From: Pararhizobium sp. YC-54
Lineage (GTDB): Bacteria; Pseudomonadota; Alphaproteobacteria; Rhizobiales; Rhizobiaceae
DNA: 64,000 nucleotides
Assembly: GCF_025847205.1 (NCBI RefSeq)
Contig: NZ_JAOYTH010000006.1
Location: forward strand, 260,789 to 324,788
Direction of reading: 5' to 3'
Shown: in pieces, positions 26,944-35,168 of the stretch
Layout: the number at the start of each line of letters is the position of its first letter
Numbering within the stretch: the first letter of the stretch is position 1
The notes under the pieces: generated by a model
What the model saw: only the letters and a program-made list of their open reading frames with translations
Databases searched by the model: none
What the model was told of the DNA's origin: nothing
Program-made: the position numbers and the translations under genes

Positions 26944-28218
26944 ATGACCTCAGCATCGATTGGCAGGCCTGTCATATCTTCATCGCAGGGCACCTTCCGG
27001 CGCCTGGCGATCATCTTGCCGCTCGCCGTGGCGCTCACAGCCTGCGGCGGCCATGTCAAGGGCGTCATGCAGCCGCTCAATCTGGCTGCCGAGCCCAAGG
27101 GCAACGCCGTCGTGGATATGCTTGTGGCAACCAGCCGGCTTCCCTCAGACGATCCGGCCACACTGTTTTCCGGCGAGCGCAGCGTCCATCCCTCGATCAC
27201 GGATGTTGCCGTTTCCATCCCGTCCGACACGGCGCGCGCCTCAGGGACCGTGCAATGGCCCAAGAAGCTGCCGCCCAATCCGCAAACTGATTTCGCCGTT
27301 GTGCGCGTCAAGCCAGTGGAAACCATTGAGGCAGGGCATGAATGGGTGCGCAGGCATTCCAAGGGGGGCCATGCAATGGTCTTCATCCACGGATTTAACA
27401 ATACCTATGAGGATTCGGTCTTCCGTTTCGCCCAGATCGTCCATGATTCCGGCGCCGACGTAACGCCGGTCCTTTTCACCTGGCCGTCCCGCGCCAAGGT
27501 GTTCGACTACAATTACGACAAGGAAAGCACCAACTATTCGCGCACCTCGCTGGAAAACACGCTCAAGGCGCTGGTCGAGGACAAGAACATCAAGGACATC
27601 ACCATCCTGGCGCATTCGATGGGAACCTGGCTGGCGATGGAATCCATCCGCCAGATGGCGATCCGCGACGGCGGCCTTCCGAAAAAGATTGAGAACGTCG
27701 TTCTCGCCTCGCCCGATATCGATGTCGACGTGTTCGCGCGGCAGTGGACCGAGCTTGGCGCAAGGAAACCGAATTTCACCATCTTCGTCTCGCAGGACGA
27801 CCGGGCTCTGGCGCTGTCGCGCTACATCTCCGGCGATGTCCAGCGGCTGGGGCAGATCAATCCGGCGGAAGAGCCGTACAAGACCAAACTTGAAGCTGCC
27901 GGCATCACCGTGGTCGACCTGACCAAGGTGAAATCCACCGATCGTCTCAATCACGGCAAGTTTGCCGAGAGCCCCGAGATCGTTCAGCTGATCGGCCAGC
28001 GGCTTGTTACCGGCCAGACCCTGACAGATTCCGATGTCGGCCTTGGCGATGGGATTACTGCAATCGTCGCCGGTACGGTCAACACCGTGGGCAAAGTCGC
28101 CGCGACCACAGTCGCTACGCCTGTCGATCTGATGTCCGGAAACCTCAAGCCACTGCCTAAGAAGAAAACCGGAAACATCGGTGGGGCATTGCAGGGCGAA
28201 AAGGCTCCCCTGAACTAG
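26944..28218 (+). CDS. Alpha/beta hydrolase lipoprotein (DUF900 type)
   Basis: From the ATG at 26944 (after GGAAGAG) it has 424 residues. A signal peptide ends in a lipobox ALTACGG (Cys about 35). The hydrolase domain (about 135-330) shows MVFIHGFNNTYEDSVFR, the DUF900 hallmark, and a nucleophile elbow ILAHSMGTW (Ser about 225). The C-terminal 100 residues are variable and rich in Thr and Val. Members are called esterase-like or enterotoxin-like; the substrate is not known. It is likely tethered to the envelope. Confidence 0.85.
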   Translation: MTSASIGRPVISSSQGTFRRLAIILPLAVALTACGGHVKGVMQPLNLAAEPKGNAVVDMLVATSRLPSDDPATLFSGERSVHPSITDVAVSIPSDTARASGTVQWPKKLPPNPQTDFAVVRVKPVETIEAGHEWVRRHSKGGHAMVFIHGFNNTYEDSVFRFAQIVHDSGADVTPVLFTWPSRAKVFDYNYDKESTNYSRTSLENTLKALVEDKNIKDITILAHSMGTWLAMESIRQMAIRDGGLPKKIENVVLASPDIDVDVFARQWTELGARKPNFTIFVSQDDRALALSRYISGDVQRLGQINPAEEPYKTKLEAAGITVVDLTKVKSTDRLNHGKFAESPEIVQLIGQRLVTGQTLTDSDVGLGDGITAIVAGTVNTVGKVAATTVATPVDLMSGNLKPLPKKKTGNIGGALQGEKAPLN

Positions 28219-28299
28219 GAGAGCCGCGCTTTCTCATGCGCTATTTTCCGGTAAAGGCTCAGGCTTGACCCGAACATCATGGGTGGGGCCATGACTTGC

Positions 28300-28335
28300 G
28301 GGGACATTTGGGCGCTCTTTTGCGCAAATGTCCCC
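28300..28335. repeat. Long palindromic hairpin upstream of two small stress-type genes
   Basis: The arms GGGGACATTTG (28300-28310) and CAAATGTCCCC (28325-28335) pair perfectly over 11 bp, with a further CGC/GCG inside. No T run follows on either side. It lies 28 bp before the EcfG-like promoter, so it could be a protein-binding site or the end of the upstream transcript. Confidence 0.6.
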
Positions 28336-28362
28336 TGCCCGATTTCCGGCCAACCCGTGAGC

Positions 28363-28388
28363 GGAACCATCCGGCACCGTGCATCGTT
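28363..28388 (+). promoter_or_regulatory. EcfG-type general stress promoter (GGAAC-N17-CGTT)
   Basis: GGAAC (28363-28367) and CGTT (28385-28388) with 17 nt between match the promoter of EcfG sigma factors, which drive the general stress response of alphaproteobacteria. It lies 26 bp before the ATG of the 63-residue protein and would transcribe both small genes. Confidence 0.7.
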
Positions 28389-28413
28389 CTATTCCCGATG
28401 AAGGAGAAGAACC

Positions 28414-28605
28414 ATGCCGACAACAATCCCCACACCGCAAGACGATGGCCCGCGCGGGCCGCAGCCGACACCTGGACTTCCGGACCGATCGCAGGACAAG
28501 CCGGCAAAACCGCCGGTGATCGACAAGGGCGATACGAAGAACCCCAACGACCCGGTGCCGGAGCCCGCTCTCCTGCCGATCGGCGACCCCGCCGGCATGG
28601 CTTGA
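28414..28605 (+). CDS. Small proline-rich protein, probably stress-induced
   Basis: The 63-residue protein (MPTTIPTPQDDGPRGPQP start) has about 16 prolines, many Asp and Lys, and no hydrophobic stretch. It is probably intrinsically disordered and cytoplasmic. AAGGAG precedes the ATG. An EcfG-type promoter lies just upstream. The function is not known. It forms an operon with the similar gene 11 nt downstream. Confidence 0.65.
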   Translation: MPTTIPTPQDDGPRGPQPTPGLPDRSQDKPAKPPVIDKGDTKNPNDPVPEPALLPIGDPAGMA

Positions 28606-28616
28606 GGAGAGTTCCG

Positions 28617-28799
28617 ATGTCTACCGACGACAGCAACGTAGCACCGGAGCAGAAGAAGCCCCGCGACGTCCACCGGCCGCCGGGCCAGCCTTCGCACGCC
28701 GACGAGCGCTCGAAAGCGCCACCCATGGTCCAACCGGCGGGCGGCAAGGATGACAGCGAAAAACCTGTGGTCAACCCGGTGACCGGCGGCGCGATCTGA
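28617..28799 (+). CDS. Second small disordered protein of the pair
   Basis: The 60-residue protein is hydrophilic, rich in Pro, Lys, Asp and Ser, and disordered in appearance (RPPGQPSHADERSKAPP). A GAGGAG ribosome site overlaps the end of the previous gene's stop codon. Its composition resembles its neighbour's, so the two may be related or act together. The likely EcfG promoter at 28363 covers both. I do not recognise a family. Confidence 0.65.
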   Translation: MSTDDSNVAPEQKKPRDVHRPPGQPSHADERSKAPPMVQPAGGKDDSEKPVVNPVTGGAI

Positions 28800-28888
28800 T
28801 CTTCTCAGAGACCCGGAACAATCCAGTCATCGCGCCCGCCAGCAGCTGATATCTCGCTACGAAAATTCGAGCCGAGCGGGTGGCCGGA

Positions 28889-29146
28889 TCAGTGTTTGAC
28901 GACCTCAACCAGGTTTTCGACGAGATGCACACCGATCACCGAGGCAGCCGCTTCTTCAACGCAGCCGACCTCTGCCTCGCACGAAACGTAACCGCTGAGG
29001 ATGACGGTGCGCCCAACAGCCATCACAGACAGATGGGACGTATCGATCAGCGCTGAATACTGGATATAGCGCAGTACCTTGTCGGCCAGTTCGTCATCGG
29101 TAAGGTCCGATTGATCATCCTGGTGAATGTAGATCTGCTTGTGCAT
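28889..29146 (-). CDS. BON-domain protein, probably stress-induced
   Basis: The ATG at 29146 with AAGGACA upstream gives 85 residues. One BON domain covers most of it (LADKVLRYIQYSALIDTSHL through VGRTVILSGYVSCEAEVG, about 20-75, ending in ENLVEVV). There is no signal peptide. Two Cys (SCEAEVGC) are unusual for the family. BON domains bind lipids or solutes and are frequent in osmotic and general stress proteins. A well-formed EcfG-type promoter lies 22 bp upstream. Confidence 0.82.
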   Translation of the reverse strand: MHKQIYIHQDDQSDLTDDELADKVLRYIQYSALIDTSHLSVMAVGRTVILSGYVSCEAEVGCVEEAAASVIGVHLVENLVEVVKH

Positions 29147-29168
29147 GGCAATTGTCCTTCTGGAGGAC

Positions 29169-29193
29169 AACGCAAGCTTTTCCCGAATGTTCC
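29169..29193 (-). promoter_or_regulatory. EcfG-type general stress promoter (GGAAC-N16-CGTT) for the BON gene
   Basis: On the minus strand GGAAC (29193-29189) and CGTT (29172-29169) are 16 nt apart, a full match to the EcfG consensus. It is 22 bp from the BON start codon. It is the second such promoter within 1 kb. Confidence 0.75.
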
Positions 29194-29382
29194 CCTTTCC
29201 GGAACATCATGACGCAAACCGGCTTCAGGCCCTCACCACGCAACCCGAACCTCCTTGCGCACCCCGCCATATGGGCCTGGCGTGAAATATGCGTTGCGCC
29301 CAGTACTTGCGCCGCGCCGGGTTGCGACAGCCGGGCGAATGGGTCTATGGCGGACGTTCATTTTGCCAAGGGGCTGCGCCTG

Positions 29383-30327
29383 ATGTCCGATGTCTTCCTG
29401 AATGTCGTGCCGATTTTCGTCCTCATCCTTCTCGGCTGGCTGATCGTGCGGATGAACTACCTGAATGCCACGGTCGGAGACGCGCTCGGGGATTTCGTTT
29501 TTCGGGTCGCTGTGCCGGTTCTTCTGTTCCGCACCATCGCCGAAGCCGACTTCAAGGACGGCTCGCCGTGGCCGCTCTGGGTCGCCTATTTCTCCGGCGT
29601 CGCCCTGACCTGGACGCTGGCACATCTGGCAGCCACTTTGTTTTTCAAGAAGGATGCCCGCATCGGCGTGCTGGCCGGGGTCTCATCCGCATTTGCCAAT
29701 ACGGTCTTCATCGGCTTGCCGCTCGTGTCGCGCAGTGTCGGCGAGGAAGGCGTGGTGGCCTTGTCCATTCTTCTGTCGGTACACCTGCCGGTGATGATGA
29801 TCGCCGGCACGATCCTGATGGAGCGCGCCGAACGCAAGACCAGCGGCAAGCCGGGACAGAGCCCGCTCAGGCTGCTGAAAGGAATCTTGCGCAATCTCGT
29901 GCGCAATCCGCTGGTCATCGGCCTGGTGCTGGGCGCGCTGGTCCATCTCGCCGGCATGCCGCTCAGCGGCCCGGTCAAGATCGTCATCGACCAGTTGGCC
30001 GGCGTGGCAGCCCCTGCGGCCCTTGTCTCCATCGGCATGGCGGTCGACAAATATGGTCTTGCCGGCAATACCGGTCTCGCATCGATCACCAGCGCGCTGA
30101 AATTGATTGTCCTGCCGGCAACCGTCTACGGCGCCTGCCAGCTTTTCGGCCTCAACAGCAACTGGACGGCAGCGCTGGTACTGACGTCATCCGTGCCGAC
30201 CGGCGTCAATGCCTGGCTGATCGCCAACCACTTCAATGTCGGTCACGGCCTTGCGTCATCGACAATCACTATCACAACGGCGCTTGGCGTCATCTCCGTC
30301 TCCGCCTGGGCCTACATGCTGCTGTAA
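29383..30327 (+). CDS. AEC (auxin efflux carrier) family transporter
   Basis: From the ATG at 29383 (about 9 nt after AAGGGG) it has 314 residues; the longer frame from 29152 has no family similarity at its start. About ten membrane segments are arranged in two halves of five, with a polar linker near 145-160 (ERKTSGKPGQSPLR). The motif FANTVFIGLPL (about 105-115) is that of the AEC/BART superfamily. Bacterial AEC proteins often carry malonate or other organic anions. The substrate here is unknown. Confidence 0.88.
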   Translation: MSDVFLNVVPIFVLILLGWLIVRMNYLNATVGDALGDFVFRVAVPVLLFRTIAEADFKDGSPWPLWVAYFSGVALTWTLAHLAATLFFKKDARIGVLAGVSSAFANTVFIGLPLVSRSVGEEGVVALSILLSVHLPVMMIAGTILMERAERKTSGKPGQSPLRLLKGILRNLVRNPLVIGLVLGALVHLAGMPLSGPVKIVIDQLAGVAAPAALVSIGMAVDKYGLAGNTGLASITSALKLIVLPATVYGACQLFGLNSNWTAALVLTSSVPTGVNAWLIANHFNVGHGLASSTITITTALGVISVSAWAYMLL

Positions 30328-30345
30328 AGCAGAGCGACAGACATG

Positions 30346-30371
30346 AAAAAGCCCGACACATCGGCCGGGCT
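30346..30371 (-). terminator. Rho-independent terminator of the cytochrome c gene
   Basis: The 6-bp stem AGCCCG/CGGGCT is followed on the minus strand by a T run. It lies about 33 nt past the stop of the cytochrome gene and between it and the convergent AEC gene. Confidence 0.75.
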
Positions 30372-30403
30372 CTGTTCTTTCCGCTGCCTATCGAGGCAAC
30401 GCT

Positions 30404-31102
30404 TTATTGCGCAGGCGCTGTCTCTGTGGCCGGCTTCGTTGCTTCGCCTTCGGTCGCAGGCTTGGCAGCCTCACCTTCCGTGGCAGGCTTGGCAGCATCA
30501 GCCTCGGCAGCCGGCTTTGCGGCTTCACCTTCAGCGGCAGGCGCCGTAGCGGCAGTTGCGTCGGGCAGTGCGACCGGCGCATCGGCCTGTTCGCGCAGCC
30601 AGGCAATCAGGTTGGCGCGCTCGTCCGGCTTCTTGACGCCGGCAAAACCCATTGCAGTACCGGGAACATGCTTCTTCGGCGCTTCGATGAAGAAGCTCAG
30701 GTGATCGTAAGACCAGGTCTTGTTGGCTTCGGCGAATGTCTTCATGCCGGCCGAATAGGCAAAGCCCTCATGCGAGGCGATCGGACGCTCGACAACACCC
30801 CACAGGTTCGGGCCGACCTTGTTGGCCCCGCCCTTCTCGGAGGTGTGACAGCTTGCGCATTTCTTGAAGACGGCGGCGCCGGCAGAGGCGTCGGCTGCTG
30901 CGAGCAGCGGCTTGATGTCGACTTCGGCTTCAGCGGCACCACCGGCGCCAGCCTCCGAAGCGCCTTCTTCGGCGATAATCGCGAAACCTTCCTTTTCGGG
31001 AACTTCCGAATGGAAGATGCCTTCCGATGCAATCGATACGGACATCAAAACAAAGACCGTACCGAGGAAGGCACCTACGCCCATGTTCACATATGAGTTC
31101 AT
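30404..31102 (-). CDS. cycM: Membrane-anchored class I cytochrome c (CycM-like)
   Basis: The ATG at 31102 (after AGGGGAG) gives 232 residues. An uncleaved N-terminal helix (about 7-27) anchors it. The heme site [11 protein letters not shown] (about 82) and the axial Met in PGTAMGFAG (about 147) are present, with C-terminal NLIAWLRE. CycM cytochromes carry electrons to terminal oxidases. After residue about 180 there is an Ala-Glu-Pro-Lys tail of near-repeats (EGEAAKPA), which is longer than in most CycM proteins. It is divergent from kdsB. Confidence 0.9.
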   Translation of the reverse strand: MNSYVNMGVGAFLGTVFVLMSVSIASEGIFHSEVPEKEGFAIIAEEGASEAGAGGAAEAEVDIKPLLAAADASAGAAVFKKCASCHTSEKGGANKVGPNLWGVVERPIASHEGFAYSAGMKTFAEANKTWSYDHLSFFIEAPKKHVPGTAMGFAGVKKPDERANLIAWLREQADAPVALPDATAATAPAAEGEAAKPAAEADAAKPATEGEAAKPATEGEATKPATETAPAQ

Positions 31103-31258
31103 CCGCAAATGCTCCCCTTGCAACCGGCGCGAACAAAACGCCAGCCTATCTTGAAATCGCGCGGAACCTATGTCTTTTGGCTTTGTGTTGCAACAGACAT
31201 TATAAGCCCCGGTCTGAGACCTTTTGACACTTTTCCGGCGCGTTTTGAAGGCCCAAGC

Positions 31259-32011
31259 ATGAACAGCGACAATTTGGACAAAACCCTGATTCTGATCCCT
31301 GCGCGCATGGCCTCGACGCGGCTGCCCGGCAAGCCGCTTGCCGACATCTGCGGCCTGCCGATGATCGTGCAGGTCGCGTTGCGCGCCAAGGATGCACAAG
31401 CCGGCCGGATCGTCGTGGCGGTCGATCATCAGGACGTTTTCGATGCAGTGACAGCCGCAGGCTTCGAGGCGGTGATGACCCGGGCGGATCATCAATCCGG
31501 CTCCGACCGCATCTATGAGGCGCTTTTGAAGAGCGATCCGCAGGGCAAGGCCGAAGTCATCATCAATGTCCAGGGCGATCTGCCGACCGTCGAACCGGAA
31601 ACCATTCGCGCGGCACTGCGGCCATTGGAAAACCGTGAGGTCGACATTGCGACGCTGACCGTCGAGATTGAAGACGAGGACGAGAAACTCAATCCCAACG
31701 TCGTCAAGGTCGTCGGCTCGCCGCTGTCGGAGACCCGGCTGAAGGCGCTCTACTTCACCCGCACCACCGCGCCGCATGGCAAGGGACCGCTTTACCATCA
31801 CATCGGGCTCTACGCCTATCGTCGCGCCGCGCTTGAAAAATTCGTATCGCTGCCGCCTTCGACGCTGGAAAGGCGCGAATCGCTGGAGCAGTTGCGCGCG
31901 CTCGAAGCCGGCATGCGCATCGACGTGGAAATCGTCAAATCAATCCCGCTGGGAGTCGATACCCCCGCGGACCTTGAAAAAGCCCGGCGCCTTCTCACCG
32001 CCAAAGCCTGA
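31259..32011 (+). CDS. kdsB: 3-deoxy-manno-octulosonate cytidylyltransferase
   Basis: From the ATG at 31259 (GAAGG upstream) the protein has 250 residues, the usual length. The nucleotide-binding start [20 protein letters not shown] (about 9-28) and the [11 protein letters not shown] metal site (about 101) are intact. It activates Kdo with CTP for lipopolysaccharide inner-core synthesis. It lies 12 nt before the prephenate dehydratase gene, an order known from rhizobia. Confidence 0.94.
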   Translation: MNSDNLDKTLILIPARMASTRLPGKPLADICGLPMIVQVALRAKDAQAGRIVVAVDHQDVFDAVTAAGFEAVMTRADHQSGSDRIYEALLKSDPQGKAEVIINVQGDLPTVEPETIRAALRPLENREVDIATLTVEIEDEDEKLNPNVVKVVGSPLSETRLKALYFTRTTAPHGKGPLYHHIGLYAYRRAALEKFVSLPPSTLERRESLEQLRALEAGMRIDVEIVKSIPLGVDTPADLEKARRLLTAKA

Positions 32012-32023
32012 TCGGAACCTGCC

Positions 32024-32878
32024 ATGATTACCAAGACCAACCGGATTTCCTTCCAGGGCGACTACGGTGCCAATTCCGACATGGCCTGCCGCGACATGTT
32101 TGCGGACATGGAGCCGCTGCCCTGCCAGACGTTCGAGGATGCATTCCTGGCGGTCGAGAACGGCGAGGCCGATCTGGCGATGATCCCGATCGAGAACACG
32201 ATCGCCGGCCGTGTCGCCGATATCCATCACCTGCTGCCCGAATCGCGGCTGCATATCATCGGCGAATATTTCATGCCGATCCGCTTTCAGCTGATGGTGC
32301 TGCCGGGCGTTTCGCGCGACGAGATCCGCACCGTGCACAGCCATATCCACGCGCTCGGCCAGTGCCGCAAGATCGTCCGCGCCAACGGCTGGAAGCCGGT
32401 GGTCGCCGGCGATACGGCAGGTGCTGCCAAGCTGGTGGCGGAAGTGGGCGACCGCTCGATGGCGGCGCTTGCCCCCCGGCTGGCCGCCGATCTCTACAAG
32501 CTCGAGATCATCGCGGAGAACGTCGAGGACACGGAAAACAACGTGACGCGCTTCGTGGTTCTGTCGCGCGACCCGAAGAACATCAAGCGGCAGGCGGACA
32601 CTGACGTCATTGTCACCACCTTCGTCTTCAATGTCCGCAATATCCCGGCCGCTCTTTACAAGGCGCTCGGCGGCTTCGCCACCAACGGCATCAACATGAC
32701 CAAGCTGGAAAGCTATCAGCTCGGCGGCAAGTTCATCGCCACGCAGTTCTACGCCGATATCGAGGGGCATCCGGACGATGCGCATGTGCGCCAGGCGCTG
32801 GACGAGTTGCGGTATTTTTCCGAAAAGGTCCGTATCCTGGGCTCCTACGCAGCCCATCCGATGCGGCTGGTTTTGTAG
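32024..32878 (+). CDS. pheA: Prephenate dehydratase
   Basis: This 284-residue monofunctional enzyme has the PDT domain (about 1-180) starting RISFQGDYGANSDMAC, with the family loop DLAMIPIENTIAGRV (about 55-70). The catalytic Thr lies in VTRFVVLSRD (about 170-180). A C-terminal ACT domain (about 200-275) is expected to bind phenylalanine; its KLESYQLGG stands in place of the usual ESRP. There is no fused chorismate mutase. It converts prephenate to phenylpyruvate. It forms an operon with kdsB. The 183 bp after it hold the porin promoter region. Confidence 0.94.
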   Translation: MITKTNRISFQGDYGANSDMACRDMFADMEPLPCQTFEDAFLAVENGEADLAMIPIENTIAGRVADIHHLLPESRLHIIGEYFMPIRFQLMVLPGVSRDEIRTVHSHIHALGQCRKIVRANGWKPVVAGDTAGAAKLVAEVGDRSMAALAPRLAADLYKLEIIAENVEDTENNVTRFVVLSRDPKNIKRQADTDVIVTTFVFNVRNIPAALYKALGGFATNGINMTKLESYQLGGKFIATQFYADIEGHPDDAHVRQALDELRYFSEKVRILGSYAAHPMRLVL

Positions 32879-32973
32879 ACAAAACACCGCACACCACCGC
32901 ATGACCCATGAGAATTCGCGGCTGGAATTCAGGGTGAAAACATGATTGTTTGCAACGAATCCGTTTAATCTTC

Positions 32974-33007
32974 GTATTGCGCGCTACTGATTCGCGGCGC
33001 GCAATAC
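32974..33007 (+). other. Perfect 11-bp hairpin in the leader of the porin gene
   Basis: GTATTGCGCGC and GCGCGCAATAC pair perfectly around a 12-nt loop, ending 54 nt before the porin start codon. No T run follows. It may stabilise the abundant porin mRNA or be an operator or sRNA-related structure. Confidence 0.55.
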
Positions 33008-33061
33008 CTTTCCGGTAACGACAGGCGCCCACGAATTCATAGGCGCAACAAAGGTCGAAAC

Positions 33062-34135
33062 ATGGCAATCAGAACCCTTCTTTTCTGCTCTACCGCCGCC
33101 TTGATGGCCTCGACCGGGGCGCGCGCCGCCGACGCGATCGTCGCTGCCGAACCGGAGCCCATGGAATATGTTCGCGTCTGCGACGCATTCGGAAAAGGCT
33201 ATTTCTACATTCCCGGCACGGAAACCTGCCTGAAAATCGGTGGCTACGTCCGGTTCGATTCCAACTACGGCGAGAGCCCTTATTCCGGCGAAAGCAACGG
33301 ATGGGATGCGTTCACCCGCGGCAACATCACGCTCGATGCACGCTCGGAGACCGAATACGGTACCTTGCGCAGCTTCATCGACCTGCGCAGCGACGCCAAT
33401 AACGTTACCGACACCAAGACCTATCTCAACGGCGCCTATATCGAAATCGCCGGTTTCCGCGCTGGTTATGCCGATTCGCGCTACGACACCTGGCTGAACT
33501 CAGCCGGTAACATTATCAACGACGATGTCATCGACTACACCGGCGACCGGACCAACCAGGTCAGTTACGTTTATGGCGGCGACGTCGGCTTTTCGGCACT
33601 GATCGGGCTTGAGGAGGGCTCGGGCACCTACGACACCGGCTTTGGCCCGGCGCCCAGCTCCTCCTATGACGGCAGCAGCTTTCCGCACGTGATCGGCGGC
33701 GTAAAATACACGCAAGACTGGGGTGGCATCGCCGCAATTGGCGGCTATGACACCAAGGCGGAAGCATTCGCCGGCAAACTGCGCGTCGACGTCACGTTGA
33801 ATGATCTTTTTTCCGTCTGGGTGATGGGCGGCTATCAGTCGGATTGGGACAACGACAACGGTCCCGGCGGCACCCGGCGGCTGAATTACTACGGTCCGTG
33901 GAACGGCGACTGGGCTGCCTGGGGCGGGTTTTCCGCCAAGATGAGCGAGAAGGCATCGCTGAACGGCCAGGCGGCCTACGAGGAGGACGGCACATTCGCC
34001 GCAGCCCTCAATGTCGAATACATGGTCACGAGCATGCTGAAGGTCCAGCCGGAAATCAACTACACCGAGTTCGGCGGCGAGCGCGGCACCGGCAGCGCTC
34101 TCGGCGGCACTATTCGTCTTCAGCGCAATTTCTAA
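33062..34135 (+). CDS. Outer-membrane porin (Porin_2 / RopA type)
   Basis: The 357-residue protein has a signal peptide (cleavage after GARAAD, about 23). The N-terminal constriction region has a conserved disulfide pair, VRVCDAFGKGYFYIPGTETC. Many amphipathic beta strands follow, and the protein ends with the outer-membrane signal GGTIRLQRNF, C-terminal Phe. This is the alphaproteobacterial general porin family, a trimeric 16-stranded barrel. It stands alone, with its own leader hairpin upstream and a terminator after it. Confidence 0.94.
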   Translation: MAIRTLLFCSTAALMASTGARAADAIVAAEPEPMEYVRVCDAFGKGYFYIPGTETCLKIGGYVRFDSNYGESPYSGESNGWDAFTRGNITLDARSETEYGTLRSFIDLRSDANNVTDTKTYLNGAYIEIAGFRAGYADSRYDTWLNSAGNIINDDVIDYTGDRTNQVSYVYGGDVGFSALIGLEEGSGTYDTGFGPAPSSSYDGSSFPHVIGGVKYTQDWGGIAAIGGYDTKAEAFAGKLRVDVTLNDLFSVWVMGGYQSDWDNDNGPGGTRRLNYYGPWNGDWAAWGGFSAKMSEKASLNGQAAYEEDGTFAAALNVEYMVTSMLKVQPEINYTEFGGERGTGSALGGTIRLQRNF

Positions 34136-34157
34136 ACCCGGCCACCAGCTGGTTCCC

Positions 34158-34192
34158 ATCGGCGTCCGCCATCACGGGCGCCGATTTTGTTT
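34158..34192 (+). terminator. Rho-independent terminator of the porin gene
   Basis: The stem ATCGGCG/CGCCGAT extends with a T-G and CCG/CGG pairs and is followed by TTTTGTTTT. It starts 22 nt after the porin stop and touches the stop codon of the convergent nudC. Confidence 0.88.
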
Positions 34193-35166
34193 TATCTAGG
34201 CCAGTCCAGCCAGTCGCGCATCAGCAGATGGGCTATGGCGCCCTTCGGCGGGGTCCCGAGTTCCCCTGCCGAAAGCGTCACACCGGTATTGCGCGCCAGC
34301 ATCACAGCGGTTTCCTCCCGCGTGAACCAGCGGCAGTCTTCCAGTTCCTGCACGTCGCGCTGAATGTCGCGGGACTTCGCCTCGGCATAACAGCCGATCA
34401 TCAGCGTATGCGGCAACGGCCAGGGCTGGGTGGCATGGTAGCGCACGCGGCCGACGCGGATGCCGGATTCCTCATGGGTTTCCCGCCGCACGGCATTTTC
34501 CATGGTCTCGCCCGGCTCGACGAAGCCTGCGAGACAGGAATACATGCCTTCCGGAAAATGCGGGCTGCGGCCAAGCAGGCAGAGGTCGCGCTCCAGGTCG
34601 ATCGTCAACATGATGACGACAGGGTCGGTGCGCGGAAAGACCATGTGGCCGCAGGCGGAGCAGATACGCCGGTAGCCGCCGGCCTTGCCTTCCATGGCCG
34701 ATCCGCATTTACCGCAGAAACGGTTGGCCGCATTCCAGGAGATCAGGCTTGAGGCCTGGGCAAACTGGCCGAGCAGCTCATCGGGCAGCATCTGCTGGCG
34801 ATAGAGCGTGCGGCCATCGGCCAGCTTGAAGGGTTCCGGAAGGGTTTCCTCCGTCAAACCGATGGGGACCGCCAGCCGCGGCTCGCCATTGGCCAGGAAA
34901 CCGAGCAGGATGGCGTCGTCGAAAACCGGCTCCAGCCCCGCCAGTTCATAGGGCGCAAACAGCGGGTCGATGATTTTCTCGTCGTGCTTGACCACCAGCT
35001 TGCCGCCGGAAAAGGCGAAGACATGCGCGCCCTCCTTGCGGAAGGCGACCTCGACGCAATCGTCGGGGCGATGTTCGGATTGCCGGTCCAGATGATTTTC
35101 GGAAAAGGCGACGAGCGTGCTCGGCTCGGGATGCGGGCTGTGCAGGTCGAAGATCGATGTCGTCAT
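34192..35166 (-). CDS. nudC: NAD(+) diphosphatase (NudC type)
   Basis: The 324-residue protein has an N-terminal NudC-like domain. A zinc ribbon with four Cys (CGKCGSAME then RRICSACG, about 145-170) follows, and a Nudix box GFVEPGETMENAVRRE (about 215-230) with the EES that follows it. The NADH-specific motif after the box is QPWPLPHTLM, close to the canonical QPWPFPxS. It hydrolyses NAD(H) to NMN(H) and AMP and may remove NAD caps from RNA. It overlaps no gene and is 2 nt after the HIT gene in the same operon. Confidence 0.94.
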   Translation of the reverse strand: MTTSIFDLHSPHPEPSTLVAFSENHLDRQSEHRPDDCVEVAFRKEGAHVFAFSGGKLVVKHDEKIIDPLFAPYELAGLEPVFDDAILLGFLANGEPRLAVPIGLTEETLPEPFKLADGRTLYRQQMLPDELLGQFAQASSLISWNAANRFCGKCGSAMEGKAGGYRRICSACGHMVFPRTDPVVIMLTIDLERDLCLLGRSPHFPEGMYSCLAGFVEPGETMENAVRRETHEESGIRVGRVRYHATQPWPLPHTLMIGCYAEAKSRDIQRDVQELEDCRWFTREETAVMLARNTGVTLSAGELGTPPKGAIAHLLMRDWLDWPR

Positions 35167-35168
35167 GG

